Positions 1 through 7,592 of a stretch of DNA of 18,323 bases are shown one piece after another; position 1 is the stretch's first letter, and each line of letters begins with the position of its first letter. The stretch is from positions 1-18,323 of the forward strand of contig JBGPLH010000026.1 in assembly GCA_041486365.1 (NCBI GenBank), read 5' to 3'. The notes under the pieces are model-generated. The model saw nothing but the letters and a program-made list of their open reading frames with translations. It was not told where the DNA came from and made no database searches. The position numbers and the translations under genes were made by a program. The stretch is from JBGPLH01 sp041486365 [NCBI: Thermodesulfobacteriota bacterium] (GTDB lineage: Bacteria > JAUYMQ01).

Positions 1-435
1 GAGGAGATCGATGATCAGCGTCCCTTCACGGTAGTCTGTCACCACGACGTCGTCGTAGACGGGGGCCCACCTGCCGGACCAGTAGGGATCGTAGCGGTAG
101 CCGGCGCCGTAGCCGTAGCGCGGCGTGGTGGTAACCTGCTGCTTCTCCTTGACGCCGACCCAGTAGAAGACCTGAAGGTCGGGGCCCTGTTCGAGCGTGA
201 CGGGCCTCAAGCCGCGGGCGCCGAGCTGGCGGCTGATCAGCGTCTCGATCCGCTGGCGCACGAGCGAGTTCTCGAGCAGGCCGGTATTCTCGATCTCTTT
301 TCCCCCGAGGAAGCCGTAGGTCTGGAACTTCGAGAAGTCGGCGGAGGGATCGAAGTCGTTGCGGGTGTTGGTCGCGCAGCCGGCGGCCGGCGTGACGAGG
401 ACCGCGAGCAGGACCAGACGCAGAAGCGTGTTCAC
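1..435 (-). CDS. DUF4136-family lipoprotein, C-terminus cut off by the window edge
   Basis: Reading leftward from a GTG at 435, 145 codons stay open to the window edge, so the end of the protein is missing. A strong Shine-Dalgarno (GGAGG, 448-444) lies 8 nt before the GTG and decides this start. The N-terminus is a lipoprotein signal: basic start, hydrophobic run, then PAAGC with the lipidated cysteine at residue 20. Behind it come features of the DUF4136 family: an early D-F-x-x-x-x-D-F-S-K-F-x-T-Y-x-F segment, a central block with R-Q-R-I, and a late Y-R-E-G-T-L-I-I-D-L motif just before the edge, where the family normally continues into a short W-R-G tail. The protein is probably anchored in the outer membrane. 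The biochemical function of DUF4136 proteins is unknown to me. It is divergent from the transhydrogenase gene with a 61-bp spacer. Confidence 0.85.
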   Translation of the reverse strand, partial: MNTLLRLVLLAVLVTPAAGCATNTRNDFDPSADFSKFQTYGFLGGKEIENTGLLENSLVRQRIETLISRQLGARGLRPVTLEQGPDLQVFYWVGVKEKQQVTTTPRYGYGAGYRYDPYWSGRWAPVYDDVVVTDYREGTLIIDLL

Positions 436-462
436 CCTGAACTCCTCCTTCCACCGCCTTGC

Positions 463-475
463 CCCCGCGGCGGGG
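463..475. repeat. Short inverted repeat in the divergent DUF4136/sthA spacer
   Basis: CCCCG and CGGGG arms with a 3-nt CGG centre sit mid-way in the 61-bp spacer (436-496) between the two divergent genes. It could be an operator half-site pair or simply GC-rich chance. I see no convincing -35/-10 pair in this spacer. Confidence 0.25.
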
Positions 476-496
476 TCGTATGGTAGCATCGCGCCG

Positions 497-1915
497 ATGA
501 ACCCCCTAGCCTACGATCTCGTGGTCCTCGGGGCCGGACCCGCCGGCGAGCGGGGCGCCGTGTCGGCCGCCCTGTCCGGCCGGAAGGTCGCGATCGTCGA
601 GCGGTGTCGCGAGGTGGGCGGCGCCGCCGCGAACACGGGGACGCTGCCGAGCAAGACGTTGAGGGAGACCGCGCTCGCCCTGTCGGGTCTCCGGGCCAGG
701 GATCTCTACGGCGTGGATCTCTCGCTCCGGCGGGAGGCCAACGTCGCGGACCTCCTGTACCACGAGCGGCGCGTGACCGCCAACGAGCGCCATCGGATCC
801 TCGATAACCTGGCACGCCACCGCGTCGATCTCTTCCACGGCAGGGGGCGCTTCGAGGACCCGCACACGATCCGCGTGACCGCGGAAGAGGTGGGCGTGAC
901 GGGCGCCGCCGCCCCGGACGATCTCCTCCTCGGGGGCGAGAAGATCCTGATCGCCACCGGCTCCTTCCCGTTCCGCCCGGCCGAGTTCCCCTTCGGCGAT
1001 CCGCGCGTGTTCGATTCGGACGGCATCCTGCAGATCGAGCGGCTCCCCCGCGCCATGGCCGTCGTCGGCGCGGGTCCCATCGGCTGCGAGTACGCCTGCA
1101 CCTTCTCGGCGCTCGGCGTGCAGGTCCACCTCATCGAGGGAAGGGACGTCCTGCTCCCCTTCCTCGATCGGGAGATCGCAGCGGCGCTCCTGGCCGCCAT
1201 GGAGAAGATCGGCGTCACCTTTCACTGGAACGAGAAAGTGGTGCGCTGCGAGACCCCCGCCGGCGACGTGATCCTGGAGCTCGCCTCCGGCCGGCGCCTC
1301 GCGGCCGACGCGGTCCTCGTGGCCGCGGGCCGGACGGGACGCACGGCGGAGCTTGATCTCCCCGCGGCCGGCCTGGCGGCGGCGCGGCGCGGGGTGATCA
1401 CGGTGGACGAGCACTTCCGCACGGCCGTGCCGCACATCTACGCCGTCGGGGACGTGATAGGCTTCCCGGCGCTCGCGTCCACGAGCATGGAGCAGGCGCG
1501 CGTGGCGATGTGCCACGCGTTCGATCAGACGCTCAAGACGGCCATGGCGCCCGTGCTTCCGCTGGGGATCTACACGATCCCGGAGGTGAGCATGGTGGGC
1601 GAAACGGAGGAATCGCTCCGGTCCAAGGGGATCGCCTTTGTCCCCGGGCGCGCGCGGTACGCGCGGAACGCCCGCGGGGAGATCATCGGGGACGAGACGG
1701 GCTTCCTCAAGCTGCTCTTCCGCCGGGAGGACATGCAGCTCCTCGGCGCCCACGTGATCGGCGAGCAGGCTTCCGAGCTGGTGCACCTCGGCCTCCTGGC
1801 GATGCTCACGGAGAGCGGTTTCGATCTCTTCAACCGGGCCTGCTTCAACTACCCGACGCTCGGCAACCTCTACAAGTCGGCCGCCTACGACGCGATGAAC
1901 CAGCGGGGCTCGTGA
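497..1915 (+). CDS. sthA: Soluble (Si-specific) NAD(P) transhydrogenase, SthA type
   Basis: A 472-residue flavoprotein of the class I pyridine nucleotide-disulfide oxidoreductase fold; E. coli SthA is 466. It should transfer hydride between NADH and NADPH through FAD in the cytoplasm. Visible parts in order are the FAD-binding GAGPAG at residues 12-17, the NAD(P)-binding GAGPIG at 191-196, a [11 protein letters not shown] motif, the GIYTIPEVS segment, and a C-terminal CFNYPTLGN segment matching the FNYPT of SthA; true disulfide reductases carry a catalytic His-Pro pair there. The redox-disulfide positions are not cysteine: the motif reads [13 protein letters not shown] (41-53), with Ala44 and Thr49 where the two cysteines would be. 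That excludes dihydrolipoamide or mercuric reductase. ATG 497 is chosen because the FAD motif begins 12 codons later; no good Shine-Dalgarno precedes it. It heads an operon, with gnd 28 bp downstream. Confidence 0.88.
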   Translation: MNPLAYDLVVLGAGPAGERGAVSAALSGRKVAIVERCREVGGAAANTGTLPSKTLRETALALSGLRARDLYGVDLSLRREANVADLLYHERRVTANERHRILDNLARHRVDLFHGRGRFEDPHTIRVTAEEVGVTGAAAPDDLLLGGEKILIATGSFPFRPAEFPFGDPRVFDSDGILQIERLPRAMAVVGAGPIGCEYACTFSALGVQVHLIEGRDVLLPFLDREIAAALLAAMEKIGVTFHWNEKVVRCETPAGDVILELASGRRLAADAVLVAAGRTGRTAELDLPAAGLAAARRGVITVDEHFRTAVPHIYAVGDVIGFPALASTSMEQARVAMCHAFDQTLKTAMAPVLPLGIYTIPEVSMVGETEESLRSKGIAFVPGRARYARNARGEIIGDETGFLKLLFRREDMQLLGAHVIGEQASELVHLGLLAMLTESGFDLFNRACFNYPTLGNLYKSAAYDAMNQRGS

Positions 1916-1943
1916 CGGGGCCCCGAAGGGGAAGGAAGACGCG

Positions 1944-2954
1944 ATGCAGCTCGGCATGATCGGCCTGGGGCGCATGGGAGCCAACATGACGCGGCGCCTG
2001 CTCGGCGGCGGGCACGCCTGCGTGGTGCGCGACGTGTCCAAGGACGCCGTGGACGCCCTGGTGAAGGAGGGGGCCGCGGGATCGGTCTCGCTGGAGGACT
2101 TCGTCGCGAAGCTCGCGCGGCCCCGGACGGTGTGGCTCATGATCCCGGCCGCGCTCGTGGACGCCACGCTGGAGGATCTCGCGGCGCGGCTGGACCGCGA
2201 CGACGTCGTGATCGACGGCGGGAACTCGTGGTACAAGGACGACCTCGCGCGGGCGAAGCGGCTCGCCCCCAAGGGGATCCACTACATCGACTGCGGGACG
2301 AGCGGCGGTGTGTGGGGGCTCGACCGGGGCTACTGCCTCATGATCGGCGGGGAGGCGGAGGCGGTGAAGCGCCTCGATCCGATCTTCGCCACGCTCGCCC
2401 CCGGCCGCGGGACCATCCCGGCAACAGCGGGGCGGGAGGGGCGCGGCGGGACGGCGGAGCGGGGCTACCTCCATTGCGGCCCCGCGGGCGCCGGCCACTT
2501 CGTGAAGATGGTCCACAACGGGATCGAGTACGGTCTCATGGCGGCCTACGCCGAGGGGTTCAACCTGCTGCGGCACGCGAACACCGGCGCGCGCGGGCAG
2601 GCGGCCGACGCGGACACGACGCCGCTGCGAAGCCCGGAGGATTTCCGGTACGACTTCGATCTGGCCGACATCGCCGAGCTGTGGCGCCGCGGGAGCGTGA
2701 TCCCCTCCTGGCTGCTCGATCTGACCGCCGCCGCGCTCGCGGGGAGCCCCGATCTCGCGAATTTCTCCGGGCGCGTGTCCGACTCGGGGGAAGGGCGCTG
2801 GACCCTCCTCGCGGCCATCGAGACCGGCGTTCCGGCACACGTCCTCGCCGCGGCACTCTTCGAGCGGTTCTCCTCCCGGGGCGAGTCGGGCTTCCAGGAC
2901 CGCCTCCTGTCCGCCATGCGTTATCAGTTCGGCGGCCACCACGAGAAGAAGTGA
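1944..2954 (+). CDS. gnd: 6-phosphogluconate dehydrogenase, decarboxylating, short NAD-type (Gnd-related)
   Basis: The 336-residue protein oxidises and decarboxylates 6-phosphogluconate to ribulose 5-phosphate. It belongs to the short Gnd class rather than the roughly 470-residue NADP-type enzyme. The N-terminus has the dinucleotide-binding GLGRMG (7-12), and strand beta-2 ends in Asp30, which in this fold favours NAD+ over NADP+. [11 protein letters not shown] starts at residue 90. The catalytic block [13 protein letters not shown] holds Lys188, His191, Asn192 and Glu195, at the spacing of the Lys/His-Asn/Glu set known from 6PGDH. The Arg-rich GREG stretch before GYLHCGP is usual for this subfamily. 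A Shine-Dalgarno AAGGA (1932-1936) precedes the ATG by 7 nt. The stop lies 4 nt before zwf, so the two are surely co-transcribed. Cofactor choice is inferred from Asp30. Confidence 0.9.
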   Translation: MQLGMIGLGRMGANMTRRLLGGGHACVVRDVSKDAVDALVKEGAAGSVSLEDFVAKLARPRTVWLMIPAALVDATLEDLAARLDRDDVVIDGGNSWYKDDLARAKRLAPKGIHYIDCGTSGGVWGLDRGYCLMIGGEAEAVKRLDPIFATLAPGRGTIPATAGREGRGGTAERGYLHCGPAGAGHFVKMVHNGIEYGLMAAYAEGFNLLRHANTGARGQAADADTTPLRSPEDFRYDFDLADIAELWRRGSVIPSWLLDLTAAALAGSPDLANFSGRVSDSGEGRWTLLAAIETGVPAHVLAAALFERFSSRGESGFQDRLLSAMRYQFGGHHEKK

Positions 2955-2958
2955 TCCG

Positions 2959-4332
2959 ATGAACGCGACTCGCTCCGATGCCCTGGTCTTCTTCGGGGCC
3001 ACCGGCGATCTGGCCTACAAGAAGATCTTCCCGGCGCTCCACGCCATGGCCCGGCGGGGACGGCTCGACTTCCCGGTGATCGGGGTCGCGCGCGAGAACT
3101 GGAGCCTCGAGCAGCTCCGCGCCCGGGCCCGGGACAGCGTGGACAAGCACGGCGTTCCGGACGAGGCGGCGACGGCGACGCTGTGCGCCCAGCTCCGCTT
3201 CGTCGGCGGCGACTACCGCGACGCCGCCACCTTCGAGGCGCTTCGCCGCGCGCTCGGCGACTCCGCCCGCCCCGCCCACTACCTCGCGATCCCGCCGAGC
3301 CTCTTCGAGCCCGTGGTGGAGGGGCTGGGGCGATCGGGCTGTGCGCGCGAGGCGCGGGTGATCCTGGAGAAGCCCTTCGGGCGCGATCTGGCCACCGCAA
3401 AGGCGCTCAACCGGACGGTGCACCACGTCTTCGACGAGACGGCGGTCTTCCGGATCGATCACTTCCTCGGCAAGGAGCCCGTCCAGAACCTCCTCGTCTT
3501 CCGCTTCGCGAACACCTTTCTCGAGCCGATCTGGAACCGGAACTACGTCGAGAGCGTGCAGATCACCATGGCCGAGAGCTTCGGCGTGCAGGGGCGCGGC
3601 AGGCTCTACGAGGAGCTCGGAACGATCCGCGACGTGATCCAGAACCACATGCTCATGATCGTCGCGTTCCTGGCCATGGAGCCGCCGACGGGGACCTACG
3701 CCGAATCCATCCGCGACGAGCAGGTGAAAGTTTTCCGGATGATCCGTCCGCTGAGCCCCGACGATCTCGTCCGGGGGCAGTTCGACGGCTACCGGAAGGA
3801 GGAGGGGGTCGCGACGGACTCGCGCGTGGAGACCTTCGCCGCCGTGCGCCTCTTCATCGATTCCTGGCGGTGGGAGGGGGTGCCCTTCTTCATCCGGGCG
3901 GGGAAATGTCTTCCGACGACGAGCACCGAGGTGCTCGTTGTGCTCAAGCGCCCGCCGCTCCGGCGCGCGCTCGCCGGGCCGCCGAACTACTACCGCTTCC
4001 GGCTGAGCCCCGACGTGACCATCGCCCTCGGGGCCCTCTCGAAGGAGCCCGGGGACGTGCTCAAGGTCGGGCCGGCGGAGCTCTCATTCGTGCACCATCC
4101 GGGCGGAGACGAGATGGACGCCTACGAGCGGCTGCTGGACGACGCGATGGACGGTGACGCGACGCTGTTCGCGCGGCAGGACGCGGTGGAGGCGGCCTGG
4201 GCCATCGTGGAGCCGATCCTCGGCACCGCGACGCCGATCTGTCCCTACACGCAAGGGACCTGGGGGCCGGAGGAGGCCGACGCGCTCGCGGCGGCGGTCG
4301 GGGGCTGGCACTGCCCGAACTGTCCCGAATGA
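2959..4332 (+). CDS. zwf: Glucose-6-phosphate 1-dehydrogenase
   Basis: The 457-residue enzyme oxidises glucose 6-phosphate to 6-phosphogluconolactone, the entry step of the oxidative pentose-phosphate and Entner-Doudoroff routes. The coenzyme motif [12 protein letters not shown] lies at residues 11-22. The substrate signature RIDHFLGKE is at 165-173, with Asp167, His168 and Lys172. The catalytic-base histidine is His230 in IQNHM, matching the QNH segment of characterised enzymes. The C-terminal half keeps [12 protein letters not shown], the usual sugar-binding strand. The protein is somewhat shorter than E. coli Zwf (491). It ends in an unusual Cys-Pro-Asn-Cys-Pro-Glu tail (Cys452, Cys455). 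The start is 4 nt after the gnd stop, and the HAD gene follows after 31 nt, so it is the third gene of a four-gene operon. Confidence 0.95.
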   Translation: MNATRSDALVFFGATGDLAYKKIFPALHAMARRGRLDFPVIGVARENWSLEQLRARARDSVDKHGVPDEAATATLCAQLRFVGGDYRDAATFEALRRALGDSARPAHYLAIPPSLFEPVVEGLGRSGCAREARVILEKPFGRDLATAKALNRTVHHVFDETAVFRIDHFLGKEPVQNLLVFRFANTFLEPIWNRNYVESVQITMAESFGVQGRGRLYEELGTIRDVIQNHMLMIVAFLAMEPPTGTYAESIRDEQVKVFRMIRPLSPDDLVRGQFDGYRKEEGVATDSRVETFAAVRLFIDSWRWEGVPFFIRAGKCLPTTSTEVLVVLKRPPLRRALAGPPNYYRFRLSPDVTIALGALSKEPGDVLKVGPAELSFVHHPGGDEMDAYERLLDDAMDGDATLFARQDAVEAAWAIVEPILGTATPICPYTQGTWGPEEADALAAAVGGWHCPNCPE

Positions 4333-4363
4333 GGGCGCGACGGGGCCTCGCCGGAGGGCGATC

Positions 4364-5083
4364 ATGACCGCGGTGACGTACCGGACGCAGGAGGGCGAGG
4401 GGACCCGCCACCCCGTCGTGGTCCTGCTCGACGTGGACAACACGCTCCTGGACAACGATCGCGTGACGGCTGACCTGAGGCGCCACCTGGAGCAGGAGGT
4501 CGGCCCTGAGCGGCAGAAGCGTTACTGGGAGATCTTCGAGCAGATCCGGACCGAGCTGGGCTACGCGGATTACCTCGGAGCGCTCCAGCGGTACCGCCTG
4601 GAGAACCCCTACGATTTCCACCTGCTCACGGTTTCCTCCTTCCTTATCAACTACCCCTTCGCCACGCGGCTGTACCCCGACTCCCTCGACGCGATCGAGC
4701 ACCTCCGCGGCTTCGGGCCCGCCGTCATCCTCTCGGACGGCGACGTGGTCTTCCAGCCGCACAAGGTCGAGCGCTCGGGCCTGTTCGACGCCGTGGAGGG
4801 GCACGTGCTGATCTACGTGCACAAGGAGCGGGCGCTGGAGGACGTCGAGCGGCGCTATCCGGCCGATCACTACGTCCTGGTGGACGACAAGCTGCGCCTC
4901 TGCGCGGCCATCAAGGCCACCTGGGGCGCTCGCGTGACCACCGTCTTCCCCCGGCAGGGGCACTACGCCAGAGATCCGAAGATGCTGGCGGCCTACCCGC
5001 CGGCGGATCTGGCGATCGACCGGATCGGCGATCTGCTCCGCTACGATCGGGACGCGCTGCTCCTGGCGGCTCGGGCGCGCTGA
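4364..5083 (+). CDS. HAD-superfamily hydrolase, substrate unknown
   Basis: A 239-residue haloacid dehalogenase-like hydrolase, likely a cytoplasmic phosphatase. Motif I is LLDVDNTLLD with nucleophile Asp23 and acid/base Asp25. Motif II is the Ser of ILSDGD, motif III the Lys of PHKVERSGL, and motif IV the paired aspartates of VLVDDK. An alpha-helical cap lies between motifs I and II, rich in aromatic residues. The start is chosen at ATG 4364 because GGAGG (4353-4357) sits 6 nt upstream; the frame is open further upstream but would overlap zwf. As the last gene of the sthA-gnd-zwf operon it may act on a sugar phosphate or a damaged pathway intermediate, but the sequence alone does not show the substrate. 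Confidence 0.85.
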   Translation: MTAVTYRTQEGEGTRHPVVVLLDVDNTLLDNDRVTADLRRHLEQEVGPERQKRYWEIFEQIRTELGYADYLGALQRYRLENPYDFHLLTVSSFLINYPFATRLYPDSLDAIEHLRGFGPAVILSDGDVVFQPHKVERSGLFDAVEGHVLIYVHKERALEDVERRYPADHYVLVDDKLRLCAAIKATWGARVTTVFPRQGHYARDPKMLAAYPPADLAIDRIGDLLRYDRDALLLAARAR

Positions 5084-5087
5084 GCAG

Positions 5088-5103
5088 CCCCGCCGCGCCG
5101 GGG
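5088..5103. terminator. Short GC hairpin between convergent HAD and pgl genes
   Basis: CCCCG and CGGGG arms (5 bp, 6-nt loop) fill much of the 23-bp spacer between the convergent stops at 5083 and 5107. There is no T-tract on either side, so termination is only suggested by position. Confidence 0.25.
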
Positions 5104-5106
5104 AGA

Positions 5107-5823
5107 TCAGCGGCGGCTGAGCAGGCCCGCGGCGGGCGGATCGAGGAGGAACAGGACCGGCGGCCCGCAGCGCGCGACGAGGGCGACGGGAAGCGTGGAG
5201 GCGGGATCGTTGACGGCCTCCCGGATCACCGCCGCCTTCGCGGGGCCGAAGGCCGCCAGCGCGATCCGGCGCGCCGCGGCGAGCGCGGGAAGCGTGAGCG
5301 TCAAGCGGCGCGGCGGGGGCTTGGGGGAATCGGACACCGCGGCCACGAGACGCGACCTTTCGCGGAGCGCCCCATGGCCGGGAAACAGAGAGCAGACGTG
5401 GCCGTCGGGACCGACGCCGAGCAGCGCGAGATCGAGGCGCGGCGGGTCGCCCAGCACGCGCGCCATCTCCCGCGCGTGGTCCTCCGCCGCGGCGTCGAGG
5501 TCCGGGCGGTCCGCGGGCATGCGGTGCACGCGCGCCGGATCCAGCGGAACGTGATCGAGCCAGAGCCCGCGCGCGAGGGCGTGGTTCGACGCCGGATCCT
5601 CCGGGGGCACCGCCCGCTCGTCGGTGAAGAACACCTCGACGCGCCGCCAGTCCACGTCCGCGACGCGAAGCGCCGGGAAGAACGCCTTCGCCACGGAGCC
5701 TCCGGGAACCGCGCAGGCGAAGCGCCCGCGGGCGGCAAGCGCCTCGCGGGCCGCCGCCTCGAAGCGCGCCGCGAAGGTGGCCGCCAGGGCCCGCGGCGAA
5801 TCGATCACGATCTCCCGCTCCAT
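5107..5823 (-). CDS. pgl: 6-phosphogluconolactonase (DevB/SOL family)
   Basis: The 238-residue enzyme hydrolyses 6-phosphogluconolactone to 6-phosphogluconate, the step between Zwf and Gnd, whose genes lie nearby in the opposite direction. Family marks are the early VPGGS phosphate loop (around residues 40-44), VFFTDERAVPPEDPASNH in the middle, and the LLGVGPDGHVCSLFPGH segment with the catalytic-site His. Length is typical (about 230-250). ATG 5823 is the only sensible start because the conserved fold begins within 40 residues; the upstream sequence has no strong Shine-Dalgarno. It is transcribed away from pgi with a 50-bp spacer carrying a perfect palindrome, and it converges on the HAD gene. 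Confidence 0.95.
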   Translation of the reverse strand: MEREIVIDSPRALAATFAARFEAAAREALAARGRFACAVPGGSVAKAFFPALRVADVDWRRVEVFFTDERAVPPEDPASNHALARGLWLDHVPLDPARVHRMPADRPDLDAAAEDHAREMARVLGDPPRLDLALLGVGPDGHVCSLFPGHGALRERSRLVAAVSDSPKPPPRRLTLTLPALAAARRIALAAFGPAKAAVIREAVNDPASTLPVALVARCGPPVLFLLDPPAAGLLSRR

Positions 5824-5841
5824 GGCGGCAACCTATCACAC

Positions 5842-5855
5842 CCTCGCGCGCGAGG
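5842..5855. promoter_or_regulatory. Perfect 14-bp palindrome between divergent pgl and pgi
   Basis: CCTCGCGCGCGAGG is its own reverse complement and lies near the centre of the 50-bp spacer (5824-5873), ending 3 nt before the pgi Shine-Dalgarno. It is well placed as a shared operator for the two divergent genes, or as an RNA hairpin next to the pgi ribosome-binding site. Function is inferred from position and symmetry only. Confidence 0.4.
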
Positions 5856-5873
5856 AACAAGGAGAGCCTTCCG

Positions 5874-7592
5874 GTGAACCCGCAGTCCCGATCCCTTCCC
5901 TCGGATCTCGAAGCGGAAGTCGTCGAGCGGTTGCGCGCCTGGGACGGCGACGGCGCGAGCCGCCGTCTCTGGGACGGCGACGCGACGCTCTGGACGGGGC
6001 GCGACGAGGCGAAGTGGCTCGGTTGGCTCCGGATCGTCGGCGATCAGATCGCGGACCCGTCGCCGCTCGCGCGCATCCGCGAGGACGCGGCGAGGGAGGG
6101 CTTCACGCACGCGGTCGTGCTCGGCATGGGCGGCTCGAGCCTCTGCCCCTACGTGCTCGGCGCGACCTTCGGGCGCAGGCCGGGCCATCCCGCGCTCCTG
6201 GTCCTCGACTCGACCGACCCGGGACAGGTCGGGGCCATCGGGGAGCGGATCGATCCGACGCGAACGCTATTCATCGTGTCGAGCAAGTCGGGCTCCACGC
6301 TCGAACCGAACATCTTCCGCGACTACTTCCTCGATCGAGCGCGCCGGGCGCTGGGCGCCGCGGCGGGGAGCCGCTTCGTCGCCATCACCGATCCGGGCTC
6401 CGCGCTCGAGGCGCAGGCGAAGGCCGACGGCTTCCGCGCGATTCTCCCCGGCGTGCCGTCCATCGGCGGACGCTACTCCGCGCTCTCGAACTTCGGCCTC
6501 GCACCCGGCGCCGTGATGGGCATGGACACGGGCGCGCTGCTGCGGGAGGCGCACAGGATGGTGAAGGCCTGCGGGCCGGGCGTGCCCGCCGCGGAGAACC
6601 CGGGCGTGGTGCTCGGCACGATCCTCGGCGCGGCCGCGCGGCGCGGGATCGACAAGATCACCTTCGTCGCGTCGCAGGGGATCCGCGACTTCGGCGCCTG
6701 GCTGGAGCAACTGATCGCGGAATCGACGGGAAAGGAAGGGAAGGGGATCATCCCGGTCGACCGGGAAGGGCTCGGAGCACCGGAGGTCTATGGCGACGAC
6801 CGGCTTTTCGTCCACCTGCGCCTGGAGGGTGCCGTCGATCCGGAGCAGGACGCCGCCCTGCGCGCGCTCGAGACGGCCGGACGCCCGGTCCTGCGCATCG
6901 CGCTCGCGGATACGATGTCGCTTGGGCAGGAATTTTTCCGCTGGGAGATCGCGACCGCCGTGGCGGGGAGCGTGCTCGGGATCAATCCATTTGACCAGCC
7001 CGACGTCGAGGCGGCGAAGGTGGCGGCGCGCGCCCTCACGTCGGCCTATGAAACGCAGGGGATGCTGCCGTCGGAGACGCCGCTCTACACGCGGGACGGC
7101 ATCGCCCTGTACGCCGACGGGGCGAACGCGGAGGCGCTGCGCCGGGGCGCCGGCGCTTCGCCCACCCTGGAGATGTTCCTGCGCGCGCACCTCGGGCGGA
7201 TCCACCCCGGCAACTACTTCGCGATCCTGGCCTGGCTGCCCATGAGCGATTCACACGAGGAAGCCCTGCAGGCGATCCGCCACGCCGTGCGCGATCGGTT
7301 TCGCGTTGCGACCAGCCTCGGGTTCGGCCCGCGCTTCCTCCACTCGACGGGGCAGGCCTACAAGGGGGGTCCGAACAGCGGGGTCTTCCTGCAGATCACC
7401 TGCGACGACGCGCGCGATCTTCCTGTCCCCGGCCATCGCTACAGCTTCGGCGTGGTGAAGGCCGCGCAGGCCCGTGGCGACTTCCAGGTGCTCGGCGAGC
7501 GCAAACGCCGCGCGCTGCGCGTCCATCTGCCCGCCGACGTGCCGGCGGGGCTCCGGGCGCTGGAGGGGATCATATGTCGCGCGCTGGCATGA
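5874..7592 (+). CDS. pgi: Glucose-6-phosphate isomerase
   Basis: The 572-residue enzyme interconverts glucose 6-phosphate and fructose 6-phosphate. Features in order are GMGGSS, the sugar-phosphate loop SSKSGST, the family signature GGRYSALSNFG, AESTGKEGKG with candidate catalytic Glu283, the second signature FDQPDVEAAK with Lys382 (the conserved active-site Lys), and a C-terminal HSTGQAYKGGPNSGVF block. The sequence resembles the isomerase half of bifunctional transaldolase/isomerase proteins, but no transaldolase domain precedes it here. The start is GTG 5874, with AAGGAG (5859-5864) 9 nt upstream. The gene diverges from pgl and overlaps the antiporter gene by 19 nt, so the latter is probably translated from the same message. 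Confidence 0.93.
   Translation: MNPQSRSLPSDLEAEVVERLRAWDGDGASRRLWDGDATLWTGRDEAKWLGWLRIVGDQIADPSPLARIREDAAREGFTHAVVLGMGGSSLCPYVLGATFGRRPGHPALLVLDSTDPGQVGAIGERIDPTRTLFIVSSKSGSTLEPNIFRDYFLDRARRALGAAAGSRFVAITDPGSALEAQAKADGFRAILPGVPSIGGRYSALSNFGLAPGAVMGMDTGALLREAHRMVKACGPGVPAAENPGVVLGTILGAAARRGIDKITFVASQGIRDFGAWLEQLIAESTGKEGKGIIPVDREGLGAPEVYGDDRLFVHLRLEGAVDPEQDAALRALETAGRPVLRIALADTMSLGQEFFRWEIATAVAGSVLGINPFDQPDVEAAKVAARALTSAYETQGMLPSETPLYTRDGIALYADGANAEALRRGAGASPTLEMFLRAHLGRIHPGNYFAILAWLPMSDSHEEALQAIRHAVRDRFRVATSLGFGPRFLHSTGQAYKGGPNSGVFLQITCDDARDLPVPGHRYSFGVVKAAQARGDFQVLGERKRRALRVHLPADVPAGLRALEGIICRALA
7562..7566 (+). promoter_or_regulatory. Ribosome-binding site deciding the cax start
   Basis: GGAGG inside the 3' end of pgi lies 7 nt before ATG 7574. 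The alternative ATG at 7589 would give a 4-nt ATGA overlap but has no Shine-Dalgarno, so 7574 is preferred. Confidence 0.6.

Noticed and set aside
506-2272. A 588-codon open frame on the minus strand opposite sthA and gnd, and similar long antisense frames at 2560-3648, 4061-5860 and 11931-13580
   Set aside because: They lie opposite genes with clear family motifs, encode Arg/Pro/Ala-rich or low-complexity protein without recognisable motifs, and are expected in high-GC DNA where antisense stops are rare.
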